Shown here: positions 25,757 to 38,187 of the stretch, one piece after another
How the letters are laid out: each line of letters begins with the position of its first letter
Position numbering within the stretch: the stretch's first letter is position 1
DNA from: Adineta ricciae
Lineage: Eukaryota; Rotifera; Eurotatoria; Adinetida; Adinetidae
DNA length: 64,000 nucleotides
Reading direction: 5' to 3'
Assembly (NCBI GenBank): GCA_905250025.1
Contig: CAJNOJ010000007.1
Coordinates: 310,001-374,000, forward strand
Translations under genes and position numbers: made by a program
Notes under the pieces: model-generated
The model's input: only the letters and a program-made list of their open reading frames with translations
What the model was told of the DNA's origin: nothing
Database searches by the model: none

Positions 25757-27449
25757 TACAATGTGATTCGTGGTGCTTTGGATTCTAAACAACTCAAGTT
25801 TCTCGTAGACAGTATTATCAACAGTATTCTCATCTATCTCTTTTTTTGTGTCCGGTCAGGTGTGTTGACAGTTGAAGTTTCTTTTTTTCTTTGTAACATA
25901 TGCATTAGAACAAGAGAAATAACAGTGAATCTCATTTATCAATTGTTTTTTTGTTTTTCTTTTTTTTTTCTATACATAGTTCTCTACATGGGATGTTCGA
26001 CACCCTCTTCTGTGTGTTCTTTCTTGCTCTTGTACATTCTATGTATGCGTGTGTGTACGAGTGGTTTTACACATTCACTTAATCTCTGTTTTCTATATGT
26101 CATATGTATGTGCGTGTGTGTATACTATGCGATCGCCCGGTGCACAGTACACTTCTCTTATGTTCAATATTCATATTCTCGTTTCTCTCGTTTTCTTCTT
26201 CTTTCGTTTGATTCTCTTTGCTTTGAAGTTTATTCATTATTTCGTTTTTTTATTCATCGTCAACTGTTTTTCTTTACATATGCCTTTTACTTTCGTTTCT
26301 TTTCATTTTGCTAAAAAAGTATATCGATCGATCTGTTGTTTTTCTTTTATTAAAGAGGCAGAAAACGGCAAACAAATGAATAAAAAGATTTTATCTCGGA
26401 AAAACAGATGTCTGATTTTGTCAATTGAGAGAGAGAGAGAGAAGCGAACTGTATAGGTGTGGAAACTCAGGGAGAAAGTGACGGACCTTGGATCAATTAG
26501 CATTCTTGTTTGGTTGTTTTGATACAAGATGTGCGGAGAACAGATAACATCTGAAATAAGAAATGAATAAAGGAGAAAATTTTGTTTTTGTGTATGAATT
26601 AATTAGTAAATTGTTTTTTGATGAGTGACAAATGAATGCTAACGATTGTTAGATTAAATTGTAAAATGAAACGAAAATTTAATTTGAAATTATAATGATG
26701 TGACACTTAACCAATCGGTCGACAGTTGCCGTTGACATTAGTCTTTTGTCAAATAAATTTGTATTCGGTAACGAACGCTGAGTGGTGTAATTAGGTGTCA
26801 TTTCTGCTTTTCTCAGCATCGTATATGGATGATCTTTATGAGGAGAAAAACCAGTCGAAGCAAACGATGACCTTTCGGATAACAAAAGTTTTTAATTAGA
26901 TGCTAACAAATTGAATAGAATCGGATTTAAACTTCAATCTAGATTAAAATAAGAATGCATTAGAGATGTTATACTTAGAATTTGATGAAAAAACAACCTT
27001 GAGTTCGATTTGAAACGTTAATGAGATACTCAAAGAAGAGCACAATAGTAGGTCAGAAGCAATTTCGTAAACAATATAGAAGAATGAACTGAAATCATGA
27101 TCACGATAGGTGGGCTGTTTGGTAAAAATAGGCCTTTCATTCATTTCCGATGTTCGCTGATTAATAACAATTTACACAGAAGAGATTTTAATAGCATATA
27201 TGTGACTTTTCATAATGGCAATGATAACTGGCGACATCTATTCTCGATTTCGTTCACGTATTTTCACTGATATCTCAATTGTATTAATTGAATGTAGAAT
27301 TACTTGTGAAAATCAGTTTGTTTTAGTCGGAAGTTTTATTTCCAAATTGATATTGGTGGTTGCCCTAGTAAAAACTTGCATGGGATACTTTAATGGTTTT
27401 CAATCAAATTTGTTAGAATTCATTGCATCGATCGATCGAGTGCATCAGC
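25757..27449. other. Intergenic region between SoxD 3' end and FAM47E-like 5' end (right)
   Basis: Mirror copy of 10847-12543: SoxD 3' flank and promoter side of the FAM47E-like gene. It contains GT-rich and GA-rich microsatellites (about 26045-26058, 26426-26442). Open frames here are repeat translations and differ in frame from the other arm. No gene is supported. Confidence 0.55.
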
Positions 27450-29576
27450 ATGAGTAACGATTTGAAATATGTTCTTCTACCAACTATCGATGATCGACGT
27501 CGGCCACCGAAATTTCAACCATGGTATATTTTTCTTCATATATTTCCTATTTTGTTATGAAACTAAATTGTCAAATTAAATCTAGGAAAACAGCTTCTTC
27601 CGAAAAGTGAGATAGATTCTATATGTATATAATTAGCTACTCTTTGCTATGCTAAATCCTTGCATGGGATTCAATGCGGAGATATGATATCGATTAAAAA
27701 CTTTCCTTTTATTCACTATAGGTACCGTGAACGAATTCGGATGAAATACCCGAGCAATATCAACACGAAAAATTGGAAATTTGTTAAGGATGGTCTGGAT
27801 GATTTTCGCGATGGTTTGCCCCCGTGTCATGATGATATTATGTTACAAGTAATGAGACCTTTGAACAAGTATTCTTTGATCATTGAATCCTTTAGCCCGA
27901 AAAAGGACTTGGACCAGTACTACTAGCTGAACCGCGCCGAGTAAAGTCTTGCGTAGTAAACGCTCAATCGCGACTCAGCGCACATCAGAAATACTACAGT
28001 CGAGAAATACCTGCAGCAGAAAAACGAAGACGAACTATTGATCATTATATATCAAGTCTATTGGAACATCCAGTCGCCTTCTTTGATCATTTTAGTAAAG
28101 TATTAACACCTGAGGTATGTATTGTGGTTACCAATGATGTGTATGATTAGTTCAATTTCGATAGACATACGATCGAGTGACAAGATTGTTTGAAGCGGAA
28201 CTATTACGTTACGATGCGGATGATCCAATTCCGTCTGTTGATGGACAGAATGACACATTCCTATCGTCAGGAATGGAAGGATTAACGCAAGTTGAAATGG
28301 CTGAAAGTGATAAGAGTGGTTTTGAACATGTGTCTCAAGAAGCCGAGAACACGTAAGATACAAACTTTAGCTCGTGCTGTATGTGACCATCTACTCCATA
28401 TTTGTAAATAATAGAGGCATTAGTGAGTTATCCAATGATTTAGCTACGAAAGCACGCATTGACTCTAGAAATCAATTACCGGAATTATCTGAGAATAAAC
28501 CAAGTCCACCAAGAATCACTCGCAATGGAGTTGTTTATGATGATGCTGGTAATCAGTGGAATGCTGAAGAATACTATAGAAAACAACAGAATCCTTACCG
28601 ATGGTACATTGAAAAACAACGTCAAAAACAGCGTGCAAAAGGTCCTAGTCAAGATGAACAAGCAGCCATAGCTATGGTAATACAATTTTCATTGTTATTT
28701 CTTCGCTCAATTCTCCCTTCTGTACAGGAAACAAAATTACGTCATGTATCAGAACAATTTTGTACTTGGTTATACGATTTAGGCGGAGAAACAAATACAG
28801 ATATTGATCCAGCTGTAGTCAGGAATCTCTTTTCGACTGCTTACGACACAAAGCCATCGTTAAGTGTACCAATCAAAGTGGTGGAAATGACACGAGTTCG
28901 TCGAAAAAGTCTTCACTATATCTGACTCTCTCGTGATATTTATTAGATTCCAGTTGACTTGCGAGATGGTACACAAGATACAATGATCGCCGAACCACAA
29001 CAAGCAACAGGAACTCTATCAGAAATGGTAAGTTTCACAAGAAATTATTGATAGTGTGAATCAATTCGATTGAACCAATAGCGTATGGGTTCCGGTAGTG
29101 CTAAGGCGAAAGAGATCACAACTGCACTTATCAATCAACGACCACGTACGCAAAAATATCGATACGGTGCATGGTATTTACCAAAAACTCTCTGGCATCG
29201 TAAATTAACAACAGAGGAATTGATTGATCCAAAGGCCACTAGAGCTGAACGAGAAGATACATCTCGCAAACGCGAGGAAGAGATTGTAAGATATAGAATG
29301 AATTATTTCGCTGAAATTATTCTGAATTCGTTTCATTCGCTGTAGAATTCTCGGCTGGCTCCATTACACGGTGTGAATGCTTTCCGAGATTACCTTTTGG
29401 AAACAAACGCCGCTCGAATGCCAAAAGTAAACGATATACAATTAATTAAAGAATACAGTCCTTCAGACTTTCGCTTTTCATTTAGCTAATAAGTGATGTT
29501 GAACAATATCGTCGCAATCATCTAGCTGAAGGTCAAACAAATCGCACAGGACTCTACGCATCTTAAAAACACAGAC
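27450..29576 (+). CDS. FAM47E-like protein, right copy
   Basis: Allelic copy of 8729-10846. The first exon begins at ATG 27450; the second is very short (about 22 nt, GAAAACAGCTTCTTCCGAAA); the third carries FVKDGLDDFRDGLPPC. Later exons read EPRRVKSCVVNAQSRL, then LLEHPVAFFDHFSKVLTPE, a Gln/Arg-rich segment (YRWYIEKQRQKQRAKGP), WLYDLGGETNTDID, DTKPSLSVPIKVVEMTR, and finish with ISDVEQYRRNHLAEGQTN before TAA at 29574-29576. All introns seen are about 50-70 nt except the one before the third exon (~120 nt). The downstream IFT88 start is 104 bp away on the same strand. Family call is by motif memory and is moderate. Confidence 0.7.
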
Positions 29577-29680
29577 ATCCTATATATGTATAGATATTTT
29601 ATCTTTAAATTAACCATATATAAATCAAAAAAAAAATTAAAAGAAATATATCGACGCTATTTTGCTTTCAGATAATCATT
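29577..29680 (+). promoter_or_regulatory. Short gap with splice acceptor between FAM47E-like and IFT88 (possible operon junction)
   Basis: Only 104 bp lie between the FAM47E-like stop and the IFT88 start. The gap ends in tattttgctttcag (AG 29670-29671), a good acceptor with no preceding donor in the gap. The left arm has the same arrangement (acceptor complement at 8623-8624). This is what a trans-splicing site between two operon genes would look like. Confidence 0.55.
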
Positions 29681-32600
29681 ATGACTGATAAACCTGATTC
29701 ATACTCTGGTTTTAATGACTACAATCCTTTGCTAGATACTGATGTAAGTCTAATCTTGATGATAAGGGGACCATAACGATTCGCTTTTCTTTGAAGAGTC
29801 TGAAATATGATAATGATTTGCAACAAGCAGTGCTAAAGACTAGTCATGGCCGACGAGCTCCGCCGGTAAAGAACTGTTTTTTCTTTATTTGAGAATTAAT
29901 TTGATAGAATATTCGCATTTTTCTTAGACTGGTCAACCTGGTACTGCGACACAAAAGGTAAGATGGTATTTTTTCGAACATTTGAAAGTCTATGTGAATA
30001 ACTTTCAGGGTGGATTCTTCTCGAAAATGAAGAATGTTTTCAGTCGGCAGAAAAATGTTCCACCACCGGGTACATCTTCGGGACGATTGGGAACTGCATC
30101 ACGTGCAGCCCAGCAGAATGGTATGATGGGTGCTCCACCCGGCTCAGCATCTCGCCGTCTTCAAACAGGTTCAGCAGGTCAAAAACGGCCAACAACTGCT
30201 GTTCAAGGCGCAGGATTTATGGCTAGTGGTTTGAGCGGTGCCACGACCGTATCGGGACCTACAGTATTCGAGAAGAAAGAAGAAACGTGCGTATTCTTAG
30301 TTTCAAAATAAGCACATCGTTGATATTTGTTTGCGTATTTCAGGACTGAAGATAAAGTGAGAAAAATGGAGAAGGCAATTATTGATCTTGTCGGAGAAAG
30401 TTGTCTCGCTAATGAAAAGAACGATACGAAATTGGTAGGGAATACGTTTGGATTTGTTGTCTATGTTAAGAAATATTTTGTTAGGCGTTGGAAAAAGCAG
30501 AAGAAGCTATGCGAAGTGAAAAGAGTCTGACACGTTATCGCGAAGAGCAAAATCTTGGCGAAGCAGATATGAGTCTGGCTGGCTTTGTACGTATCGATTT
30601 AGAAGTGTGGAGATTGTGGTCGTTCTGTTTTAGAACTTCGCTTAGGCTCAACATATATCCACAGTATTCACTTATTTTTTTAGACTATTCTCCATTGTGC
30701 TAATATGTACACTAAATGTGGAATGAATTCCGAAGCACTGAATCATTATAATACATTGTTAAAAAGCAAGCTCCTTCCTATTTCAAGTCGATTGTAAGTC
30801 AAACTTGTTGTTTTTCGAATGAACTGAATACATTACCTACCTTTTAACATGGATAGGCGAATCAATATTGGAAATGTATATCTACATTCAAAACAGTATG
30901 CTAAAGCATTGAAAATGTATCGCATGGCTCTCGATCAAATTCCCGAACAGAATGCTGATTTGAAGTAAAGCGTTATTTGTTGTTCAGTTCCGATTCATTA
31001 TAGTCAAATGTACAATTATAGATTTAAAATTCGTGAAAATATCGCGGCGACACATATCCTCATGGGTCAATATGCTGAAGCCGCTCAGGCATATGAATCG
31101 ATTATGCAAGAACGCCCTAATTATCGTAGCGGCTTAAATCTTCTGCTCTGTTATCATGCATTGAGTCAACGTGAGAAAACTCGACGAGTGTTTACTGATC
31201 TTCTAAAAATACCTTTTCTCAGCTCGGATGAAGATTATCAGCCTTCAGTAATTACCTAAATCCGACAATGATTGCTTATATGTGTAAATGCATTGATTTA
31301 GGTTGATAAAGAGGATAAACAAGCCAACCTGGTTCTTGAAGCGACAAGAGATGATCGGTTGAGGCAATTCGAACGAAAACGGTACGAATGTTGGGTTGCT
31401 TAATGTTTTTATCTTCAGTTTTGTTTAGTCGTCGCTTTGCTGAACATGTCATTGTCACCGCTGCGAAGATAGTTGGCAATAATTCCGATGGAGATTTCGT
31501 TGGTGGTTATGAATGGTGCATCGATCAAGTACGCAATTCGACCTATCTCGAATTAGCAAGTGGTCTGGAGATTCAGAAAGCAATTGCTTACTTACGAGAA
31601 AATAATTTTGCCAAAGTAAAGTAAAACGAGATTGAAATAAGAGAATAAAGAAGAGAAATGACTATTTCAGGCCATTTCAACATTGAAAGAATTCGAAAAA
31701 GCTGAAGCAAAATTAGCCAGTGCAGGTATGTACGAAAATAGTTGATCAACAATTAATTGGATGAATATTTTCTTCTTAGCGGCAACAAATTTATCATTTC
31801 TGTACTTTTTGGTAAGTGGAATCATTTTTTCAATATTAAATATTATTTGAAATATACTATTTCAACTACAGGAAAAGGATCTGAATAATGCACATAAATA
31901 TGCTGATTTAGCTTTAAAAACTGACAAATTCAATCCAGCTTGTATGTAACGCTAGTCTACTATCATTGACCTGTTTTTGTTTTGTTTTGTTCAAAGCATT
32001 GACGAATAAAGGCAATTGTTGCTTTGCTCAAGAGGATTATGACAAAGCACAATATTATTACGAAGAAGCGTTAAACATTGATGCCGGCTCTGTAGAAGCT
32101 CTTCACAATCTCAGTAATGTTACGATGATCTTTGCTATTTGTATAACAAGCTTTCTTCCATATTTAGTTTTAACATTGCAGAAATCCAATCAATATCAAC
32201 GCGTTAAAGATCTTCTCCATAAGTACGAAAGCATTCAACCGGCCAATGCTCAAGTATTTTGTCTTATGGGAGAAGTTTTGCAACAAACGAACGATACCGA
32301 ACATGCGAAAAGCTGGTCTGTTGAACAAAGGTTCATTCATGTACGAATGTGTTTCTTTTGAAGGTATTTACAAGCGCTAAGTAAATATCGAACCGACGGT
32401 CATCTACATCGACGAATCGGCGAAGTTGTAGACATGCAAGGAGATAAATCAGAGGCGCTACAGTACTATTTCGATGTATGAATTCTTTTTGAAATCGAAC
32501 TTAGTAAAAAACTTTACTTTTTCTTTATGTTAAGGCTTTTCGACATAATCCATGTGACATCGAAACGTTAGAATGGCTTGCATCTTATTACCTGGAAACA

Positions 32601-34080
32601 CAGTATCCAGATAAAGCTGTCGAATTCTGTGCACAAGCTGCATTAGTCAAGTACATCGAAAGAATTTCGACGACTTACGTTAATGAAAAACAAGTTTATT
32701 TATTCTAGGCCCGGAGAAATCAAATGGCATTTAATGGTCGCTTCATGTTATCGTCGTAGTGGTGATTATACAGCTGCTCTTGAGAAATATAAATGGATTC
32801 ATATTCATTTTCCTGATGACATCGATTGTAAGAATTTCAATACAAATTACTCAGTCAGATATACATGTATAGATAGATAGATAGATAGACAGGTTACGAA
32901 GAACATCTATCAATGGCGGGGTAACACGCATAGGATAATAATTGCATATTTTTAGAAAGAAAAGACTTAATAAGTAATGTATATTATGACGGAGAAGATT
33001 TTCATTTTTGAATATAATGCGAACAAATGTAGTTAATGTATGCAATTTAATGACAGGAAAAGTACCAGATGGTGTTGACATGATTGTGATAACATATTCT
33101 TATAGTTATTTATGTTCTCTGTGCCTAGAAAGAAGTTTTATATCTCACAAGATGCAATTAGCTTTACTTAGCCGAGTAAGGTGAGAGACATGTCTGGTGG
33201 TACAATTTATTATTAGATTTTCCTAAAGATGGCGATATGATATCGTGAGAATGTTCTCATTACTAGCTGGAATTTTTCTTTTTCCCTGCAAAGTGTTTGA
33301 TATATTCGACAATCTTGAAGAATGTTATATTATAGTTTTAAAAAAAGGAAAATGTTGGATCTTCGTGATAAAGTAATTGAAATATGAAAATATGATTCAT
33401 CTTCTCTCTATTTTATCTGCAGAATTGATAAGGATACACTGTTTTTTTCTAATCGAGGGTTAGTGACGTCGTAAGAGATATATAATTAGCTAATGATCAT
33501 CTAGGTATACAATTTTTGGTGAAGATTTCCACGGATCTTGGTCTTCCTGAACGTGAAAACTACGAAATGGAGTTGAAAAAAGCGAATAAAATCAAGGAAA
33601 TCAAACTTCAAGTACGTTTAAAAGTTCTAACTTAACCAGATAAGAGCGAATGTTTCTCTATAGCGACAAACAAGCGCAAGTAAAAGTCGTGGAATTGTCA
33701 ACGGTCGAAAGGTCTCTCACGCTGATCAAGATGGTAAGACAACGAACGCTTTGTTGCTAACTTCATTGTTTCTTCTCCTAGTTTCTCAATTCAAAGGCGA
33801 TGATACTCGACAATTGAGTGGTCGTAAACGAACACCAATTGATCTGAGCAATACGGAGGGTGTTTTCTCCCATCCAGGTATTACAACTAGGCTTTTCATT
33901 GATCAGGCAAGAAAACGATATCTGTATTAAACTTTAGAACCAGCTTCGATTCAACCGTTTGTTGATCAATTTCCTCAAGATATGGCCGATGGACGACCGA
34001 AAACAGCTATACGACGAAAAGAATTAAACAAAGCTTTATTCGATGACAACGAGGACGCTGCTGAACTTTTACCTGACTAA
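29681..34080 (+). CDS. IFT88: Intraflagellar transport protein 88, right copy
   Basis: Allelic copy of 4220-8613, intact. The N-terminal exon reads MTDKPDSYSGFNDYNPLLDT. The Gly/Ser/Arg-rich segment (TSSGRLGTASRAAQQNG) corresponds to the disordered N-terminal region of IFT88. TPR repeats follow from about 30690 (LHCANMYTKCGMNSEALNHY) to 32827 (YKWIHIHFPDDID). A 677-bp intron (32828-33504) separates the last TPR from FLVKISTDLGLPEREN, which matches the human RFLVRLCTDLGLKD. The tail contains RGIVNGRKVSHADQ and RPKTAIRRKELN (human: RPKTAAKKR) and ends AAELLPD with TAA. Protein length is close to the human protein. Differences from the left copy are scattered conservative replacements. Confidence 0.94.
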
Positions 34081-35279
34081 AATATCTTTTCGTTTATCTT
34101 TTTCTGTTTGTGGTATTTCTCTACGTTGGAATAAAATCTTGCAAAGTGTTTTTTTCTCTCATCTTATCGACAACTATTGTTCTCATGTGTTTTGCAGCTG
34201 ATGTTTTCCTTTCTTTGACTACCTTTTCTCTTTCTTTTTTTCACACTCCCTTAGCACCAACGCGCATTTGTAAACTACAAATGGGCGAATACATTACAGT
34301 ACGCAGAGAAAAATAAGGGGTGAAAGTGTGCGTACATCGGTTCTTTTTCTGGTTTCGTTAAATAATACGGCAAGAAAAAAAAATAAGAAAGAGGAGAGGA
34401 AAAAAGAAAATATGAGGGTAGATAGTTGTAACGACGACGACGACATCGGCGGCCTTTTCCTCTTTTTCTCTGTAGTTACGAATTGCCATCGTCAGTATTA
34501 CAAGTAGCAAGCAAATGTCAAAGAAGCTAAGGTAAGTGGGTTGCAAGATTAGAGAATTGATAAATAATGTTGATGCTGTTAGTATTATTTTATATATATA
34601 TATAAGCACACATACACACACACAGTCGTATGCATGTGTGGATGTCCATATATGCATATTGAATGAAATGAATCTGAAGTTGAGTTTCATTTACTTTTAT
34701 TTTTCTTCTGAATAGAATCAAGGGTAAAAAGCTAAATATATTCTTGTCAGTCAATTGATCTTAAGTCAATAAGAAAGAGAAAATTGACAGTGGTCGATTT
34801 TCTTTTTTACTAACTCATATATTCGCGGGATAAGAAATTTGTTTTTCTAGTCGATGCTTGCCAAATTTTAACTATGATATGACTAAGACTTGTGATTCAA
34901 CATGAAGTCGAATAATGACGAAATGCTAGTAGATTCTGTTCTTTGTTGATCGTGCATGTTTTTATATGCATATGCTCGTTTTTTTCATGAGAGTCATCGA
35001 TATATATATATATATATATCAATAGAGTACAAAGCATGTCTTTTATTCCTTCTCATTCTCTTTTTTCCCCTGTCTTTTCCTTCGAGAAAATCCTGTTTTT
35101 CGTTGACTATCTGTCTGTCAATCGGCACAGGAAACCATCAACTAGTGAGAGCAGAGTATATTACGTAGTATTTCAAGCCCTTCCCTTCTTTCTAGTGAAA
35201 AAAGCAAGTTCTTTTTTTTTCTTCTTTTCTTATAGTACGTGGAACAAACAATACGAAGTGATTAGATAAGTCAAACTAG
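34081..35279. promoter_or_regulatory. Intergenic region between IFT88 and ataxin-1-like (right)
   Basis: Mirror of 3028-4219. IFT88 3' flank followed by the 5' flank of the ataxin-1-like gene. An acceptor-like ttcttttcttatag (AG 35234-35235) and a second AG directly at 35278-35279 precede the ATG at 35280. Microsatellites TA and CA lie near 34592-34624 and TA near 35001-35019. No gene is supported. Confidence 0.5.
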
Positions 35280-36254
35280 ATGCATCCATCTACAACAATC
35301 ACAACTAGTGAAATGCCATTAACATCGTCGGGATTTGTTCGCGGTGGTTCGAATCCCAATTTAGCTATGAATCAACATGTCGCTGCACAAAGTCTAGCTC
35401 GATCTAGTTCGAATTATCATTTTTCCTATCCTGACCTTGCATCAGCCTCTGCAGCATCATTGAATTACATTGATCTACTTCGTACTTTGAATTATCAACG
35501 ATTTTTTGGGCCAACAGTGACGAATGATCAATTGTCAGATAATTCACCGACTGATTATCATCCACGGAATGGATCATTTCATCAATATTGTCCTCGTTTA
35601 TTACCCAAACCTTCGCATCAACAAATCGATGATGAAATCTTTCTAAATAAATTTCATCATGAAACAATAGTTAATTTAGATTCAGGTGAACCGAAGAATA
35701 TTCAACAATTGACGACCAACGATTTTCTAACAAGTGCTAAACGAAATCAACAATACTCAAGGTAATCTATTCAGAATCCTCAGAAAAAAACAACGACTCA
35801 TTCTTTTATGTAGTATTCTAGCACGGGTGGAACACATCGGCACGATAGATAAAACAACTGGTAAAACAGAATTACGTTTTTCAATCGATGAAATTGACAA
35901 AACAGTACGTCTAATGACTACATTTTATTTCACTTCAATGTCGTTCAATTTCAGATAACTTATCATGTGCTACCCGAAATGCCGTTTTTTGTTCACCAAC
36001 ATTCGTGCTGGTCATCGATATCTCCTGAACATACATATCATCGATGTGGTTTAAAGTGTCGACAATTAGAATGTGGTGATATTATTATCGCTGTGACCGA
36101 ACAGCAAAAAGTTTCGCCAACAAAAATAAGTGATAAACCAGATTACAGTCAATTGTCACCCACGAAGTGTTTGGTCGGAAGGTATATCAACGGACAAATG
36201 TCGGCTTCTGCCACAGCAACATCAAATAAACGTCACAAAATATCTAATGAATAG
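35280..36254 (+). CDS. ATXN1: Ataxin-1-like protein with AXH domain, right copy
   Basis: Allelic copy of 2053-3027. Exons 35280-35761, 35814-35904 and 35955-36254, with 52-bp and 50-bp introns that keep phase. The AXH domain is retained (LVNLDSGEPKN equivalent IVNLDSGEPKN, TTNDFLTSAKRN, GKTELRFSIDEIDKT, MPFFVHQHSCWSSISPE, CGDIIIAVTEQQK). Replacements relative to the left copy are mostly in the disordered N-terminus (TITTSEMPL versus THTTSEIPL) and near the end (KVSPTKISDKP versus KVLPTKASDKP), which fits relaxed constraint outside the AXH fold. Stop TAG at 36252-36254. No polyglutamine tract and no second conserved domain are visible. Confidence 0.85.
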
Positions 36255-37143
36255 CTCGTTGTTGTTTTCTAACTAGTACTTGGACAATCTAATCGCTAAA
36301 ATGTCATTGTACTACGCTTGGACGCGTCTAAATGTCCTCTATATGATTTGCTCGAACGCACATATTTGTTTTTCTCGTCAAGAATAGTAAACGAGTTTTT
36401 ATTTTCTATTACATACACTGATCCCTCTCTGCCATAGACCAAGTATTTCGTTCCAAAATCCATTTTATTCTCCTCTTCTCATAGATCGGTGTGTTTTTTT
36501 TTGTATCTCGCTGTCTCTATCTTTGTGAGTTGATTTTCTTCTCTTATATAATACTCGTGTGATAAAGTCATTTGTTGTTGATTGTTTACACATGTATACG
36601 TGTTTTGTTATTGATTTGAACTATATCAAGGAGCAAGCAGAACTTTTTAGTTGAAATCAGTGAGATTTATTCTTGTTGTTTTCTCTCGTTTTCTTTTGAT
36701 ATGAAAACTACATTAACAATTATTATCAATTGTCGTGGTCTTTTCTTCTCTTCATGTATTCATATAACCAAACAAGAAATAAAATCTTACATATAGTAAA
36801 AGAAATTCTCCAATGAATGAATGAATGAATTTCGAAATGTATGTACATGTCTTTATGCTTTGGACTCACTTGTTATTACAAGTAATTTTATACTTCAACT
36901 ATGCGTACAGAACGAATATGAACGTTGATGATTAGAGTTGTATTTCATGGCTAATGGATAGCACTTCACGTTCATTTACTTTGTTCTCTGATGAGTGTTC
37001 ATTTAAATAAAAGATTTTCCTATTCGAAGAGGAAAGGAACGAGATAAGTAGTTCGTGTTGAAATACCAAACGAAAAACGATGATGATAATTTATTTATTT
37101 AATTTTTCCTTCTTTTTTGTGAGACAAAAGATAGTGAAATGTC
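36255..37143. other. Convergent 3' intergenic region (right)
   Basis: Mirror of 1147-2052: 3' flanks of the ataxin-1-like and RPL27A genes, about 0.9 kb, AT-rich, with a GAAT repeat at about 36811-36832. No gene seen. Confidence 0.6.
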
Positions 37144-37677
37144 TCATGCGACTAATACACAAGCACCGCCGGCAGCTTTGATTTTTTCTTCGGCTGTTCT
37201 TGAGAAGAATTTAGCCTTTACGATAAGTGGTTGTTTAGGTAGAACACCTTTGCCTAACACCTTGAAATAGCCCGATCGGACAACATTGATAACAGGTGTT
37301 ACGGCAGCTTCGCCTTCCGAGTATTTAGCTTGTGTACGTTGACTTAACAATGACCAGAGACGGTCAAGATTGACGGATGGGCACCAACGACGGTTTTTGA
37401 GTTTGTGAAATTCACGTTGACCAACTTTACCAAAATAACCTGGATGGTATTTGTCGAAGAGGGTACGATGGTGATGAAGACCACCAGCATTACCACGACC
37501 ACCCGGATGCTTACGATGTTTACCGACACGACCATGACCATGGGACACGTTACCTTTGGAGAAATTCGAAAACGATCACTTGATTGGATTTAACAAATGA
37601 ATGAACTTACCACGTAATTTGGTCTTTTTGGGTTTTTTATTCAAACGAGTATTACGTGCTGATCCACGTGCTGCCAT
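37144..37677 (-). CDS. RPL27A: 60S ribosomal protein L27a (uL15), right copy
   Basis: Allelic copy of 613-1146, on the minus strand: exon 1 37611-37677 and exon 2 37144-37553 with a 57-bp intron. Encodes the full family hallmark ([53 protein letters not shown]). Both copies appear functional; apart from Val for Ile and Ser for Thr the proteins are the same, so nearly all nucleotide differences are synonymous. A conserved acceptor-like tatttctag stands about 35 nt upstream of the start. Confidence 0.97.
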
Positions 37678-38187
37678 TATGTTGTTGCAAGAGAACTAAT
37701 AGAAATGTAATCTAGAAATACAATTAGATTTTATGTTCGAATTTCGTAGAAAATTTTCGTGTATCTCGATCAATGACAATCTCGAGATTTTGTACTCGAA
37801 ATTTTCTCTCAATCGAATTGTTAATTTAAATGACTGAAAGGGTCAATTTTTAGCGATGAAGTTTAGGTTTTACAAAAAAAAACATGGAAATCAAAAGCAG
37901 TACAACAAGCAAGCAACCAATACCGTATGGGCCAATCAAGATTCGCTCATGCATCCATGTTGTCCTTTTTTTTGAATTCTGATTTCGAAAAACTAATTAT
38001 ACAAAATTCTTTTTCTATTCATTTGTATATATAAAAATAAAACTCAACTCTCCAACATTGAACTACACTAGCGACATTTATTTGATTGGTTAGTGGTAAG
38101 AATAACAAATTTGGTATTTACTTGGAATGTAATGTAACACTATGTGATACATTTCAACAAACTTATTCTATTAGACTTTTGTCAACT
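37678..38187. promoter_or_regulatory. Divergent intergenic region between RPL27A and RALBP1 (right)
   Basis: Mirror of 102-612, about 0.5 kb between divergent genes. Acceptor-like sites stand before both starts: tatttctag on the minus strand for RPL27A and tattctattag (AG 38173-38174) for RALBP1. No other gene seen. Confidence 0.6.

Noticed and set aside
35341-35365. tRNA B-box-like ggttcgaatccc
   Set aside because: It lies within the ataxin-1-like exon and encodes GGSNPNLA; no cloverleaf or A box at the right distance, and the other arm does not keep the motif exactly.
38086-38187. Upstream in-frame extension of RALBP1 (start at 38086; mirrored 102-203)
   Set aside because: The extension differs at several residues between arms while the protein after MTT is identical, and an acceptor-like site at 38173-38174 lies inside it, so it is probably 5' UTR.
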